Positions 35,830 to 53,300 of a stretch of DNA of 64,000 nucleotides are shown here, in pieces. Every line of letters starts with the position of its first letter. Within the stretch, counting starts at the first letter, position 1. This stretch comes from Euonymus europaeus (taxonomy: Eukaryota > Streptophyta > Magnoliopsida > Celastrales > Celastraceae). The notes beneath the pieces are model-generated. The model did not search any database. It was given only the letters and a program-made list of their open reading frames with translations, and was not told the DNA's origin. A program made the position numbers and the translations under genes. The stretch spans positions 3,432,501 through 3,496,500 of the forward strand of contig OY756967.1 in the NCBI GenBank assembly GCA_963580455.1. Reading direction: 5' to 3'.

Positions 35830-36484
35830 TATTTTCTCCGGCACCATTAGACTGTCCAGTTATAACTGAGATAATAATGATAACTAAATAACCTGCAAGA
35901 CATACAAGGGGTGATGATTGGTTTTAAGATAAAAGAGACCAGTCTTTAACCCAAAAGTATGCCAACTGCAGTTTAGTTCTTTTTGCTGTTTCTTCAAGGT
36001 ACGGCTGAAAATCTGGCAACAAAAAAATGATGCAAATGTACCCTTCTATCTTTGTAGTGAAGTATAATAAAAGCTTCTTTTTTATTTTTTTATTTCTGTC
36101 AGTCGGTTCTTAGAACCTACATTACAACAATGGCAAGAATGAGGCTCATTTGATGCCTCAAGTGCTCATATTATCACCAAACAAATGGCATCAAAGGGGG
36201 AAAAAAAATCAAATGTTCTGCTATATACGATACAATAATGAATACAGTTTATTCAATAAACACAGTAAGTCATTGTACAGGGGACAACCCAAGTTTTCCC
36301 AACAAAGTTTAAGTGGCAGAGGGTATATCAGGTGTTTAACAATTATCAAATACTCTCGGAGATCATAAGGTTGAACTAATAAATCAAGTTGGCCATTCAG
36401 GATAATATACAGAGAGCAGAAAAATGATGCACAAGGAAACATATATGCTATTACAAGAACTCCCCTTTCTGTCTTAGAAGGGGT
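35830..36484. other. Convergent 3' intergenic region
   Basis: The dioxygenase (+) and the COP10-like gene (-) converge here. Their 3' UTRs probably fill most of it: AATAAA-like signals occur on the + strand (ATAATAAAAGC near 36066) and AT-rich DNA continues toward 36485. No gene or repeat is recognised. Confidence 0.4.
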
Positions 36485-38520
<2,036 letters not shown>

Positions 38521-39071
38521 GCTCCACTACCACTGCCAAATACGCACCGTTTTCTGAACTCAATTATATTTATCACGGCCCCAAACAACAAGTAGGTACA
38601 AAGTACAAACAGACAAGGATCAGTTGCTTACCTGGGCCTAGTCTTGGGCCTGGATGACACTGGACTTGCGTGGCTTCAAAGTGGCCCATTCAATTGATTT
38701 CATTCATTAATTTATTTGGGTTGGTTTGTGCTTGGGCTTATTGTTTGATTTTATATCGTCTCATTTCAGATAATAAGAAATAATACCATAGAAGGAGCGG
38801 TAAAAAAATGGGTTTTGAATCGATTCCAAGCCAGACGATAAGTCTTAACAAAATACTTGTACGTCAAAAAATCTACATAATTGTCAAAATTATTTTAAAT
38901 TCAAACAAATAAATCAAATAATTATTCAATCTAAATAAAAATTCGAACTCTAACAAGATTTTTGACTTTGGAATGAAATTGTTTTGACTTGCTGCAGGTA
39001 CTTTCATGTGTCTATCGTCATAAGCCTTCAGACCCCAGCAAGAATTTAGCAATCATAAACACTCCCTATAA
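38521..39071. other. Intergenic, COP10 promoter side
   Basis: Upstream region of the COP10-like gene. Nothing else is recognised; it ends at the PIF/Harbinger-like MITE. Confidence 0.3.
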
Positions 39072-39458
39072 GGGCACTTGCAATGGTGTAAAGTTAATGG
39101 GTCAATAAAGTTGATGTGTTTTGCTGTTGTGGCTGTATTAAAAATGTATTTTGTTGATGTAGTTGTATTGAGATATGTATTTTGATGATGTGGATGATAA
39201 TGTGGCTTGACTTTTTGTAATAAAGGTATGACTCAGCCTTAATTTTGGTATAAATTTGATGAAAATAGTACGAATGATAGAAAAATAATTGGGTTAGATA
39301 ATGATTTTGTATTGAGAGATGTGTTTTGCTGATGTGACAGTATTGAAATACGTGTTATGCTGATTTGATTGTATTGAGAGTTCTGTTTTTATGAGATAGA
39401 TGTGATACTCAAAAACAAATTTGTTGGGCCATTAGATGTGAAATCATTGTGGTTGCCC
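39072..39458. mobile_element. PIF/Harbinger-like MITE with TAA TSD
   Basis: 387 bp with ends GGGCACTTGCAATGGTGTAAA on the left (shown in part) and GGGCAACCACAATGATTTCA on the complement of the right. It is flanked by the trinucleotide TAA (39069-39071 and 39459-39461), the usual Harbinger target duplication. The inside repeats TGTGTTTTGCTGATGTG-like phrases and has no open frame. Confidence 0.75.
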
Positions 39459-39814
39459 TAACCAACCACACGGGCACCCAATCCGAATCGCCCTATAATT
39501 CGAAGCCAAAATACATAGATTGCTTCTAAAGTACCCAAACATTATAACCTGGATACATATTCGATAACTAACTGATTAATAACACAGGATTTTCAATCAT
39601 CAAAGCCTACAACTTGGGGTACCCAGAACTGTTCCCCTAGTAACAAGTACGGTACGTACCAATAAAATGTCTTGAACATGAAGGGAAAGTAAAATGATTA
39701 AACATCAAACACCAATGCAATCTACATTCAAATACAGACCAGAAAACAGCACGCTGCGAGAGTATCGAAAATAAAAAAAAAAAGGTACCACGACAATGGT
39801 TTATTTCTCAGTGC

Positions 39815-42529
<2,715 letters not shown>

Positions 42530-43629
42530 CTACAAAAACCAGTAGGTGTCTTTCCAATTCAATATTTCAATAGTATGCCAGAAGACCAAAGTAGGAAAAG
42601 ACGAAATTGACAAGCATAGTAAGACCATCACAGAATACATCCATTCAACCATACAACATATAAAAACACAAAAATTCACCCAATGCATGCGACTCCATAT
42701 CTCTGTGTGTTTGGCACCCATAAAGAAGCTAAATATATGGCATCTAGAAAGTAACACATCAAATAGCCACTGAAATGATATTTGACGCTAAGAAACGGAC
42801 AAAAACTCAACATAAATCAAAACATCACAAGAGAACCAATGCAACAAGCCATCACATGACATTCAAACGAACATGTAGGCAAATCCCCAAACATACTACA
42901 AACCTTCAGGAAACCATCAAATAGGAGCCCAACACACACATTTGAAACATATCAGAAAATCTGGCACTGATGGATTACTTTGATAACCTCCCAGAAACAC
43001 AAATAGATTGTGAAGTGGAAAATCCAACTCTCCACTGTATGATAAAGAAAATAATATTAAAATTTTAGTAGCCCTGCATTCGCGAAGTATTCACAAACCC
43101 ATCCAATGCAGGAAATAACACTCCACAATCCTCATAAGAGAACTAATCCCAATACACCAGAAGATTATCACGCATTTATTAATGCAAACCCAATCGTATG
43201 AATAAAAAAACCTTTACATTCATGCAAATGAACCCATCCAACCAAAAATGTACTTAGAACCACAATCCCACCGTCGGTTCCATATTGGACAAAATTTTAC
43301 GCGCACAATATGATATACCATACGAAGATCTACGAATCAAACAGAGAAATAGTAAAATAGTTATCTCAACCAAAGAATATTCAATTTAAAAGAACGGAGA
43401 CGACGTGAACGACCCAACCGTCCAATACATATCAAATCAAAAAAACCCTAACAGAGAAGAACCATCAAACTAACCGCGCAAACATAAAATCCGAGAATCC
43501 TTAAAGAAACACCGAGAGAGAGAGAGAGAGAGATGCCTTAATGAAGGAATCCTGAATGAAGGTTGTGGCTGTGGCTGAGCTCTAGCCGAAGAGAAGCAAA
43601 AACGGCCGGGCTTTCGCAATTTCACCATC

Positions 43630-43990
43630 TGAAGAGCATGTCTCTGCGTGGGCTGTCGATATATATTTTAGACTATGGTGACATGGCCAGCTAGGGTTAG
43701 CCACGGATCTGATTCTTCCTCTTTTTTTAATATTAATATTCTTTTAAAATTATATAACAAATAAAAAAAATACGAAAGACTTGGGATTACAGGCCCAGCC
43801 CAACTTGACCCGATTACAGTACCACGTTGTTGTTGCTAGAAGGATGTATTGACCGTTGATATTTCGCCAATGGACATATTCGGAGTTGGAATCCTGATTT
43901 CTTTCTCTGGAAAAGGGGCTCAATAAAAAAATCGATTCTCTCTGTATCAAGAGCCTATAAGCTTGCGTGCGTGCGGTTCATCTGAATCCA
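43630..43990. promoter_or_regulatory. Bidirectional SCL-TAF7 promoter region
   Basis: The SR gene (-) and TAF7 (+) are divergent. Likely transcription starts are near 43600-43640 and after 43950, leaving ~350 bp for both promoters. A CTAGGGTTAG telo-box-like motif is at 43692-43700 and a (GA)n tract at 43513-43533 lies in the SR leader. Starts were not determined directly. Confidence 0.45.
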
Positions 43991-44576
43991 CCCGGTGATC
44001 GTCCATAGCTCATCTCTACGCTCGGGTACGCTTTTTATGTTTTAATTTACAAATTTCTGTTCAATTTTTCTGGTTCAGATGACGATGGTGGTGGTTGGAT
44101 TGGGGTGTTGCGGAGGAGACCACAATGAGGATTAGATTCAGGTAGTTGAGGGAACTAGGTTTTGAGCTGACAAATATTGTGCGGTTATATGTGTGGTTTT
44201 GGAAAGAAACTCTAGGCAAATCAATTACGAAGATGGAACTTCAGGACCACTGATATTAAACTTAAGAACAACCACCCATTTTATTTGAACTGTTCTCTCG
44301 CCTCCCTGCCTCAAGAGTAGGGTTTAAATCCCCAACCAACGCCGATGGAGAATCAAAGAAACCGTTTTTAAACCGAAAGAGAAATCTGGATATGCCCTGA
44401 TGTTTTTGCGTTTGGATTTCCTGCAAGAAGGAAAGCTCGAATATTTTTAAAATACAATTGTAGACCATTATCTAGATATGATCTGAATCTGAGGCTTGAT
44501 AGAAATCCAATTTCACCACAGGTCCACAACTTGATCTTTGTTTCGGCTTTTGATTGTTTCTGTTGCATTTGCAGTC

Positions 44577-47143
44577 ATGGAGGAACAATTCATACTCAGA
44601 GTTCCACCTTCTATTGCAGAGAGGTTAAATCAGCTTTTGAGTGAAAATGTTTCTTCCTCTGAAGAGAACTCATTGGATTTGTCTTTTTCAGGTAAGGATA
44701 TGCTTTCCTTCATTTGTCTATAGAAATTGTAGCACATTTGGTCAAGTGTTAGTTGTATTTTTTTTGGGCGAGGAAGCGGGGTGTTTGTGCATTGATATTG
44801 AACATTTATACAATTTAATAAAACTCCCTATGCTTAAAATGAGCTTGTCACGGTCTTCGACCATGGTTCTTACCATTCTCCATTTTGCTTTCTTATATAA
44901 TATACTGTTCATGCAATGGACAAAGCATAAGAAGAGGTCTGAGTGGCAGTTGCATGGTCTTATAATTAAGTTATAAGTATTCTATGGTGAACAAGTTTGT
45001 GTATGTCTTATGTGGAACTAGCTCTAAGCCTCTGAGAATGCTTACCGCTTGGCTTACTGAACCTTGCATATTTTAGTAGCAGTGTCAATATCATCCCATT
45101 TGTTTCTCCAGAGTAATAAAGGAAATCTAGCACATTTATGTTTAGCAGAAACCTTTTGGTAGGCACCTTTATCCAACGAATTTAAGCCTTTAAAATTGAT
45201 CTCTTTGCTGTTGGTTTTGGGACTAATTTCATTTATACAATCAGACAGAGCTCTTAGGTTATGTTTAAATGTGTCTGGGTCGATAGTCTAAATCATGTAT
45301 CATATACAAGACATCGGTACTGTTAAGTTTGGTTTCACCTCTGCCAGAGAGAGGAAAAAGAGAAGGGAAAACGAAAGTGTGGGGGGGGCGCGCATATCAG
45401 CTATTATCGTTAGGTGATAGTATTTTTTGGCCTGTAATTTATAAGATATGGAAGCATTTTTTTTATCAAGAATGATTAAAGTCTATGCACACTTAGACAA
45501 TGAGTGATGCCGTGTACAATTTTATGTATGACTTACATAGTTTGTGCACACGATTTATTATGTATATAAGGCTGTAAAATTATGCAATTATCCAATTTTT
45601 TGTTTTACAAATATAAAGAGCTTCTGCTTTGATGTTTTAGCCATTTACTTTAAATTGGTTTGACCGTTTGAGAGTTTAAGATTTAAGTTACTGAGAGATC
45701 TTTTGCTATAGCGAATTAGCATGTATTCAGATAATTTGAAGCATACAAACACACACACAGAGACAAATATATATATATGTGTGCGAGTGAAAACTGAATG
45801 ATGGATAAGAAAGCAAGCACATCTTCATTTGTATGTTCACTGCTGTTGTTTCCGATAGTGTCATTTCTTGTGAAACTTGTAATATGTTTTTTCTCTTATT
45901 TTGTAGAGGATGGGAGGAGTGGAACGTTTGTAATTGGCAGCGAGAGTTTCCCTGCATCTCTCTTGGATCTTCCTGCTGTTGTCGAGTCTTACAAAACCTA
46001 TGATGATTGTGCGCTTGTTAAAACTGCAGACATTGGTCAGGTTGGTTATATGTCAACATTACTAATGTCAATGTCATTTTTTATATGATTTTTTCACTTT
46101 ACTATGACTATATTTTGTTGGGTTTGTACAGATGATAATGGTTAGAGAAGCTGGAGATTCTGCCCCAGATGTATTGGAGTACAGACATGGCCTCACACCT
46201 CCAATGAGAGATGCTCGAAAACGAAGATTTCGCAGGGAGCCAGATCTAAATGTATTGCTGACTCGTTACTTTACAAAACCTTTTATTAATTGTAGTGTAA
46301 ATTCTTTAAATTTTGGATAAAGACGGTGTATCTAAGCATAGAAGTATAGCATGTCTACTATATTGCACTCTCTTAGGACGTGTATATAGTACAAAAATTG
46401 GCTCAATATTCGAAAATTACTGGGAAAAAGAGAAAAAAAAAGAGTTAAAAAGCTTACTAGACTGCTGCGCTGGGTTTTGTATGAAAAATTCTGTGCCACT
46501 GACATCAAATTGAATATGGTTATTGTTTTTACTTACGAGGTGAGGTTGTTACTTTTGCAGCCAGAGCTTGTGCGGCGTGTTGAGAAGGATTTGTTGAACA
46601 TCATGGCTGGTGTAACAGTTGAAAATGTCGATATCCTTTATGTTACAGATCTGCTTTCAGTATTATTATTCTGCAAAAATAGATTGACGTGCTTATTTTT
46701 CTTCCAACAAGATGTGGATGTCAAGTACCCATTTATGGAGGGATATAGATCCCCATTTGATGGTGCAATTCTGTTTGAGTAACCATTACATGTCATCCAG
46801 CTATAGATACTTGTTATTCAAACTGAACTAGAAAGGAAGTGTCTTGATAGTGTGAATGATTGAAATGCACATTGTTGGTGTAAGGGACAGTGTGTGCGTA
46901 GAATTTTGTATTTTTTTTTTTGACCAACTGTTGAATAAATTATATTTTGTGTTCTTTTTTTTTCCTTGACTGAATGGTTTACATGCTGAAGTGAATGAAC
47001 AAGCCGATGGTGACTTGAATGCTCGTAAGGGGACCAAGAAAGCTTCCCCTACACCTATAGCAAAGCCTGATGTCCCAGAGACAGTAGCTAACAATGGAGG
47101 ACCTGAGGGAAGTGATTCTGATGACTCTGATGATTCCGCTTGA
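44577..47143 (+). CDS. TAF7: TFIID subunit TAF7
   Basis: Five coding exons: 44577-44691, 45907-46040, 46132-46251, 46561-46630, 46983-47143, giving 199 aa. A 5'-UTR exon ends near 44024 (CTCGG then GTACGC), with the leader intron ending in TTTGCAG at 44574. The TAFII55 domain fills residues 3-150 (MEEQFILRVPPS, SLLDLPAVVESYKTYDD, KTADIGQM, YRHGLTPPMRDARKRRFRR, ELVRRVEKDLLNIMAG). An acidic tail SDSDDSDDSA ends it. TAF7 contacts TAF1 and restrains its activity in the TFIID complex in the nucleus. Introns 1-3 are GT-AG. Intron 4 begins ATATCCTTT, ends AC and carries TTCCTTGAC, a U12-type AT-AC intron; only this splice joins VENVD to AEVNEQADGDL in frame. A damaged tandem copy follows. Confidence 0.93.
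46631..46982 (+). other. U12-type AT-AC intron of TAF7
   Basis: 352 bp. The donor G|ATATCCTTT matches the minor-spliceosome 5' consensus. TTCCTTGAC at 46962-46970 equals the U12 branch-site consensus, and its branch A (46969) is 13 nt from the terminal AC (46981-46982), inside the usual 10-16 nt window. No GT-AG choice restores the frame into the 46983-47143 exon. Confidence 0.88.
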
Positions 47144-48246
47144 TCCAACTTATGCTCGGATCTCAATACCCTTGTCAAGCATGGACAGAATCTCAGTTAG
47201 AAGTTGATAAGTTTACATATAACCTATGAATGTTGAGCTGAAACTGGAATGAAACCGTACATTTTGCCTTTATAACTGAGCATGGTAAACAAAGCAGAGT
47301 CCTCGCCAGTCTTAACTCTTGTATCTTGGCTTTGTGAAATTATCTTTATATGTTTTAGTTTATGTGTATGGTTCCACTAGTTCCCCGTAGTTGGTGTATA
47401 AATTCTACATCTCTGATAAAATGATTTTGAGAGAGTACTTAATATTCTGCTTATTTTTCAATGACCATTTGCTTGTTTCTGGATATATTATGGACTCCAT
47501 CGCAAAGAATCAAAGGTGACTTCTTTCAAGTCCATTTTCTTATTTTTAAAGTCCTGTACTTGTACAACAGCTAATAGTCTGACTTGCATGCTGGAAAATC
47601 CTGAAAATGGCTATTGGGAGAAATGTATATAGAATTCTATGCTAGATCTGATTTCCCGTTGTACCATGCACATAGAAATATTAAAAAGAAATTGAATTCA
47701 AAACTTGCTGATGATCTTGATGCCAGCTTAGTTCAGTAGGTATGGTTATATGAGCCCATGGCATATGGCGTAGTTTGGGGAGAGCAAGTCATTTGATTAA
47801 AAGATCCGAGTTCCATCTACCTCTAAGTTACATAACCTGCAACTAATATTATAATTACATACCAAAAACGTGAATGGGTAGACTGGCCCTTAATTCGCGT
47901 CCCAACCCAGGTATGGTCTATGACCCCATCTACTTAAATGAGCTTAAAGCAAGCTCATATCTGTCTTACAGACATCTCAACTGCCAATGTGATATCATCT
48001 ATACCAAATTCATATATATTTAAGACTTGTACTTTGCTAGAATTATACAAGGTCGAATTAAGATGTGGTTTTGTATTAACAATGGGGCAGGCATGCATGC
48101 ATTAATCTCTCAAGGTACAAGTAAGGGATTAATACCTAATTGGCAATTAACACTGCATTTTGTGGTTCAGCATGTGGATTACTAGTTAATAAGTACAACA
48201 AGAAGAATTGTGTGAAATAATTAATCAAACACAGACTGACAAAATT
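47144..48246. other. TAF7 3' region up to the duplication junction
   Basis: The 3' UTR and downstream DNA of TAF7, also present behind the second copy at 53301-54281. Segments at about 47545-47690 and 53690-53850 differ completely between copies. A tRNA-like phrase (CTTAGTTCAGTAGG) lies near 47727. No gene is seen. Confidence 0.45.
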
Positions 48247-48411
48247 ATAAACACAGAGAGAGAGAGAGAGAGGCCTTAATGAAGGAATCCTGAATGAAAG
48301 GTGGCAGAGCTCTAGCCGAAGAAAAGCAAAAACGGCTGGGCTTTCGCAATTTCACCATCCGAAGAGCACGTTTCTGCGTGGGCTGTCGATATATATATTA
48401 GACTAGGGTGG

Positions 48412-50666
48412 AACCTGGGGCAACGCCCCAGACTTTTGAGAAATCGTGTATGCCAAGTAATGTTTGAGCATACTGTATGTTAGCTGAATAACAGAATGAG
48501 TTTCTTCTGGGCCAAACGCAAGAAAAGCATTGTAGTACTTCTGTGGAACATCTCTTTTCCATCAAAAGCTTCATTCCAAAACATGTCGTATAGAACCTGA
48601 CACCGAATTGCAGCAGCGCATGAAAAAATTCAGGTATTGAAAATAAACTATGCAGACTAAGGGCTTCAGGAAATATTTCAAGAATGAGTGCAACTTTTAA
48701 TTTCTCACATCCAAGAAAATAAGTTCTATAGTCCATTATCACTTTATCATTCTATTCAGTTTGTTTTCCTTCATTTTATAGGCAATTAAATGGAACACAA
48801 TGTGGCAAGTACCAGATTTAAGAAATGCAATAAACTCACCATTGTTTCTACAACTACAGTGGCTTCCATGAGCCACCAGCTTTATATATTGAATCGAAAC
48901 TGCAATAAGTCCTTTGTTCTGAAGGCACCATCGACAAAACATGTCGAGTTGATTACATCAACTGTCTCATTTGTTGCTGTTATAATTGCCCTCTCTTTTA
49001 GGTATTCTGTATTTCGTAAGTATTTCCCCATACTTATCTACAAATGAAACATATGAAAAAAGGTGAGCCAAAACATATAATTAAAAAGAGTCCTAGAAAT
49101 GGACGAAACTATATCAGGATATTGACATCAAATGAATCTCTGATCCTTGAGCATAAAAGCCAACACTGAGAAGATCCACAAATAGGATTATGTGCATTCA
49201 AATGTAGGTGAATCTCGTGCCAAGAAAAAGGTAAGAAGCACGTGAAGAACAGGTAGTGAAAAGGCCAGTTGTTACCTTGGCAAGGCATTAATAAGGAAGG
49301 AGAGCCTTCTCCAATTCAGATTTTAAACCCTACATAAACCAGTATGGACATTGAGAAATGGAAATCTGCCAAACATCAACGCTTCTGATGAGAGAAATAT
49401 AGTTCGTATAAAAGATAACTATGCGTTTTGTACAGCATCAAGATCAATAGAAAGCTCAATACAGCATCACCGTGCAGGAAATTGGACTGCAGAAACTTAG
49501 TCAGAAGCGATGGTGCATAAAATATAAATAAATGAGAGAATTCCTCTAATTACTGAACTTGCATATATCTGCATTTTCATCACAGATTTCTCTGCAACCA
49601 AAAAAAAAAAACTTGCTCATAGAAAGAAAGGGAAACAAAAAAATAAACCTCTTTTTTTTAACAAAATCTTCCACATCTAAATCACTGAAACCTCCACGGC
49701 TGCATCATATTTGACAATTGGATCAAAAAGATAACGACTTTTTCCCTCTTATGTTTTATTCCAAAGAAAAAGGTATAAAAAATTACCTGCCAAAAGGAAC
49801 CAACAAACCCACTCATATGATTTTATTTAACTCTGTTTTGCTAATCAATCCTTCTCCAGGAAGTTTCAGGTTAATCTATCATTTCCTATTGGTTTTTCAT
49901 AGAGATGAGACCAATTTCACCAAATCACAAAAGAGACATGAAAAGTGAAAGGTAATCGTCATTTATAACCGAGCAATTATCTCATTCATTTACTTAACAA
50001 AAATGATCCTCCATGGTCCAGGAAGATTCTAGAGTTGAAAGGCAATAGCGAACAAAGGAACAAACACAATACTGAACAACAAACAACCAAGAATGGAGAG
50101 GAGACAACGAACGCCCAAACCAGAACAAAAGCAAGCAAGAAATAAACTCATATGGCGAAGAACAATTTTTGTCCAAAAATATTATAAGAATAGTACCAAT
50201 GTCAACTAGGTGAAGAACAGATAGCCTTCGCCAATTGGTGACCAACCCAAGCCCTGGCGTGAACAGAATCCACCAGCTTCCTCCTCACCAAGCTCTCCAA
50301 GGAGAACCACCACCGCCCTCCTTTTAAATTATTGAGAATGTCCCATATCGTTTACATCTGAGCTAGAATGAGTGTTTTAATATTCGAAACTCAAGTCCAC
50401 GTGTCAGATCTGGGGGGAGTGGGGTGGAGCTGGCATGAGCGTTCTTGTCCCTAAACCCGTGAGCCGCCGGGTCTAAGGCTCAAAGCGGGAGGTCTTTCTC
50501 ACGGTGTTTCCCTCCTGGTGGTAAATCAAAGAAACGCTGAACCACACGCACTTGTCAGGCCCCCAATGTCGACGCCCCTCGAGAAGCTGAAGGGTTGCAC
50601 CACTTCACCGGAATGGCTGTATAGTGGTGTACGACTTCCTTTCTTCTTGGGCTTCCCCATTTTGGA
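48412..50666. other. Foreign insert replacing the promoter of TAF7 copy 2
   Basis: No counterpart exists in unit A, which has 0.8 kb of different sequence at the same place. It contains a glyoxalase I exon fragment on the minus strand (48473-48600) and no other recognised gene. No terminal repeats or target duplication were found, so whether it arrived as one insertion is unknown. A GC-richer patch lies at 50390-50640. Confidence 0.6.
48473..48600 (-). pseudogene. Glyoxalase I gene fragment
   Basis: The minus strand encodes RFYTTCFGMKLLMEKR in one frame, then YYNAFLAFGPEETHSVIQLT in another. Both match adjacent parts of plant lactoylglutathione lyase (glyoxalase I, detoxifying methylglyoxal-glutathione adducts). 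The fragment is bounded by AG (upstream) as in an exon. The frameshift between the two stretches and the absence of the rest of the gene make it a dead fragment. Confidence 0.75.
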
Positions 50667-50731
50667 AATCCAATTTCACCACAACTTGATCTTTGTTTCT
50701 TCTTTTGATAGTTTCTGTTGCATTTGCAGTC

Positions 50732-53300
50732 ATGGAGGAACAATTCATACTCAGAGTTCCACATTCTTGCGGAGAGGTTAAATCGGCTTTTGAGTGAAAA
50801 TGCTTCTTCCTCTGAAGAGAATTCATTGGATTTGTCTTTTTTTCTGGTAAGGATATGCTTTCCTTCATTTGTCTATAGAAATTGTAGCTCATTTGATTAA
50901 GTGTCAGTAGTATTTTTTTGGGCGGGAACGCAGGGTGTTTGTGCATTGATATTGAACGTTTATAGATATAATAGAACTCCCTGTGTTTAAAATGAGCTTG
51001 TCGCGGTCTTTGACCATGGTTCCTACAATTCTCCATTTTGGTTTCTTATATAATCTACTGTTCATGCAATGGACAGAGCATAAGAAGAGGTCTGAGTGGC
51101 AGTTGCATGGTCTTATAATTAAGTTACAAGTATTCTATACTGAACAAGTTTGTGCATGTCTTATGTGGAACTAACTCTGAGCCTCTGAGAATGCTTAGCG
51201 ATTGGCTTACTGAACTTTACATATTTAATAGCAGTGTCAATAGCATCCCATTAGTTTCTCCAGAGTAATAAAGGAAATCTAGCACATTTATGTTTAGCAG
51301 AAACCTTTTGTTAGGCACCTTTATCCAACGAATTTATGCCTTTAAAATTCATCTCTTTGCTGTTGGTTTTGGGACTAGTTTCATTTATACAATCATACAA
51401 AGCTCTTAGGGTGTGTTTAAATGTGTCTGGGTTGATAGTCTGAATCATGTATCATATACAAGACTTCGGTACTGTTAAGTTTGGTTTCACCTCTGCAAAG
51501 TGGAGGGGGCATTTCAGCTAATATTGGTAGGTGATAGTATTTTTTGGCCTGTAATTTATAAGATATGGAAGCATTTTTTTTATCAAGAATGATTTGAGTC
51601 TATGCACACTTAGACAATGAGTGATGCCGTGTACGGTGTACGATTTTATGTCTGACTTGCATAGTTTGTGCACAGGGTTTATTTTGTATATAAGGCTGTA
51701 AAATTATGCAATTATCCAATTTTTTGTTTTACAAATATAAAGAGCTTTTGCTTTGATGTTTTTGTCATTTACTTTAAATTGGTTTGACCGTTTGAGAGTT
51801 TCGGATTAAGTTAATGAGATCTTTTTCTATAGCGAATTAGCATGTATTCAGATAATTTGAAGTGTACGTATACATATGTGTGTGCGTGTGAGTGAAAGCT
51901 GAATGATGGATAAGAAAGCAAGCACATCTTCATTTGTATGTTCGCTGCTGTTGTTTCCCATAGTGTCATTTCTCGTGAAACTTGTAAAATGTTTTTGCTC
52001 TTATTTTGTAGAGAATGGGAGGAGTGGAACGTTTGTAATTGGCAGCGAGAGTTTCCCTTCATCTCTCTTGGATCTTCCTGCTGTTGTGGAGTCTTACAAA
52101 ACTTATGATGATTGTGCACTTGTTAAAACTGCAGACATTGGTCAGGTTGGATATATTTCAACATTACTAATGTGTCAATGTCATTTCTTACATGATTGTT
52201 TCACTTTACTACGACTCTACATTTTGTTGGGTTTGTACAGATGATAATGTTTAGAGAAGCTGGAGATGCTGCCCCAGATATGTTGGAGTACAGACATGGC
52301 CTCACACCTCCGATGAGAGATGCTCGAAAATGAAGATTTCGCAGGGAGCCAGATCTAAATGTATTGCTGACTCGTTACTTTACAAAGCCTTCAATTAGTT
52401 GGAGTGTAAATTCTTTAAATTTTGGATAAAGACGCTGCATCCAAGCATGGAAGTATAATTACATGTCTGCTATATTGCGCTCTCTTAAGACATGTATATA
52501 GTACAAAAATTGGCTAAATATGTGAAAATTACTGCAAAATAAAAAGCTGACCAGACTGTGCGCTGGGTTATCTATGAGAAATTCTGTGCCACTGACATCA
52601 AATTGAGTATGTTTACCATTTTTACTTAAGAGATGGGGTTGTTACTTTTGCAGCCGGAGCTTGTGCAGCGTGTTGAGAAGGATTTGTTGAACATCATGGC
52701 TGGAGTTACAGTTGCAAATGTCGATATCCTTATATGTTACAGATTTACTTTCAGTATTATTATTCTGCAAAAATACATTTAAGTGCTTATTTTTCTTCCA
52801 ACAAGATGTGGATGTCAAGTACCCATCTATGGAGGGATATAGATCCCCATTTAATGGTGCAATTCCGTTTGAGTAACCATTACATGTCATCCAGATCCAG
52901 CTATGGATACTTGTTATTCAAATTGAATTAGAAAGAAGTGTCTTGATACTATGAATGATTGAAATGCACATTATTGGTGTAATATCACATGGAACATGGT
53001 TAGTCTGCAATGCTAAAGAAAAGGGGACAGTGAGTGCATGGAATTTTGTATTATGTTTTTTTTTTTCTTGATCGACTGTTGAATAAATTATTTTTTGTGT
53101 TCTTTTTTTTCCTTGACTGAATGGTTTACATGATAAAGTGAAATAAAGTGAATGAACAAGTCGATGGTGACTTGAATGCTCGTAAGGGGATCAAGAAAGC
53201 TTCCCCTACACCTATAGCAAAGCCTGATGTCCCAGAGACAGTAGCTAACAATGGAGGACCTGAGGGAAGTGATTCTGATGACTCTGATGATTCCGCTTGA
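50732..53300 (+). pseudogene. TAF7 duplicate, disabled
   Basis: All five exons and four introns of TAF7 are recognisable: exon starts near 50732, 52013, 52242, 52654 and 53130. Lesions: a 2-bp deletion in exon 1 (CATTCTTGCGG against CCTTCTATTGCAG, about 50762-50772); CGA to TGA in exon 3 (52331-52333) inside ARKRRFRR; and an altered exon 5 start that gives an early TAA. The intron 4 donor ATATCCTTA, branch TTCCTTGAC (53109-53117) and terminal AC (53128-53129) survive. The normal promoter and leader exon are missing, replaced by unrelated DNA. It cannot encode full TAF7. The acidic tail exon is nearly unchanged, so the copy is fairly young. Confidence 0.93.

Larger units (their letters stand above)
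43510..48246. repeat. Tandem duplication unit A (intact TAF7)
   Basis: From the (GA)n tract of the SR-gene leader to the end of the TAF7 downstream region. The same sequence starts again at 48250 (GA tract, CCTTAATGAAGGAATCCTGAATGA) and runs to 54281. Introns are shared, so this is a DNA-level, not an RNA-mediated, duplication. Confidence 0.9.

Noticed and set aside
46641..46782. Read-through of TAF7 exon 4 to a stop at 46780
   Set aside because: It gives a non-conserved hydrophobic tail; the U12 splice restores the family-like acidic C-terminus.
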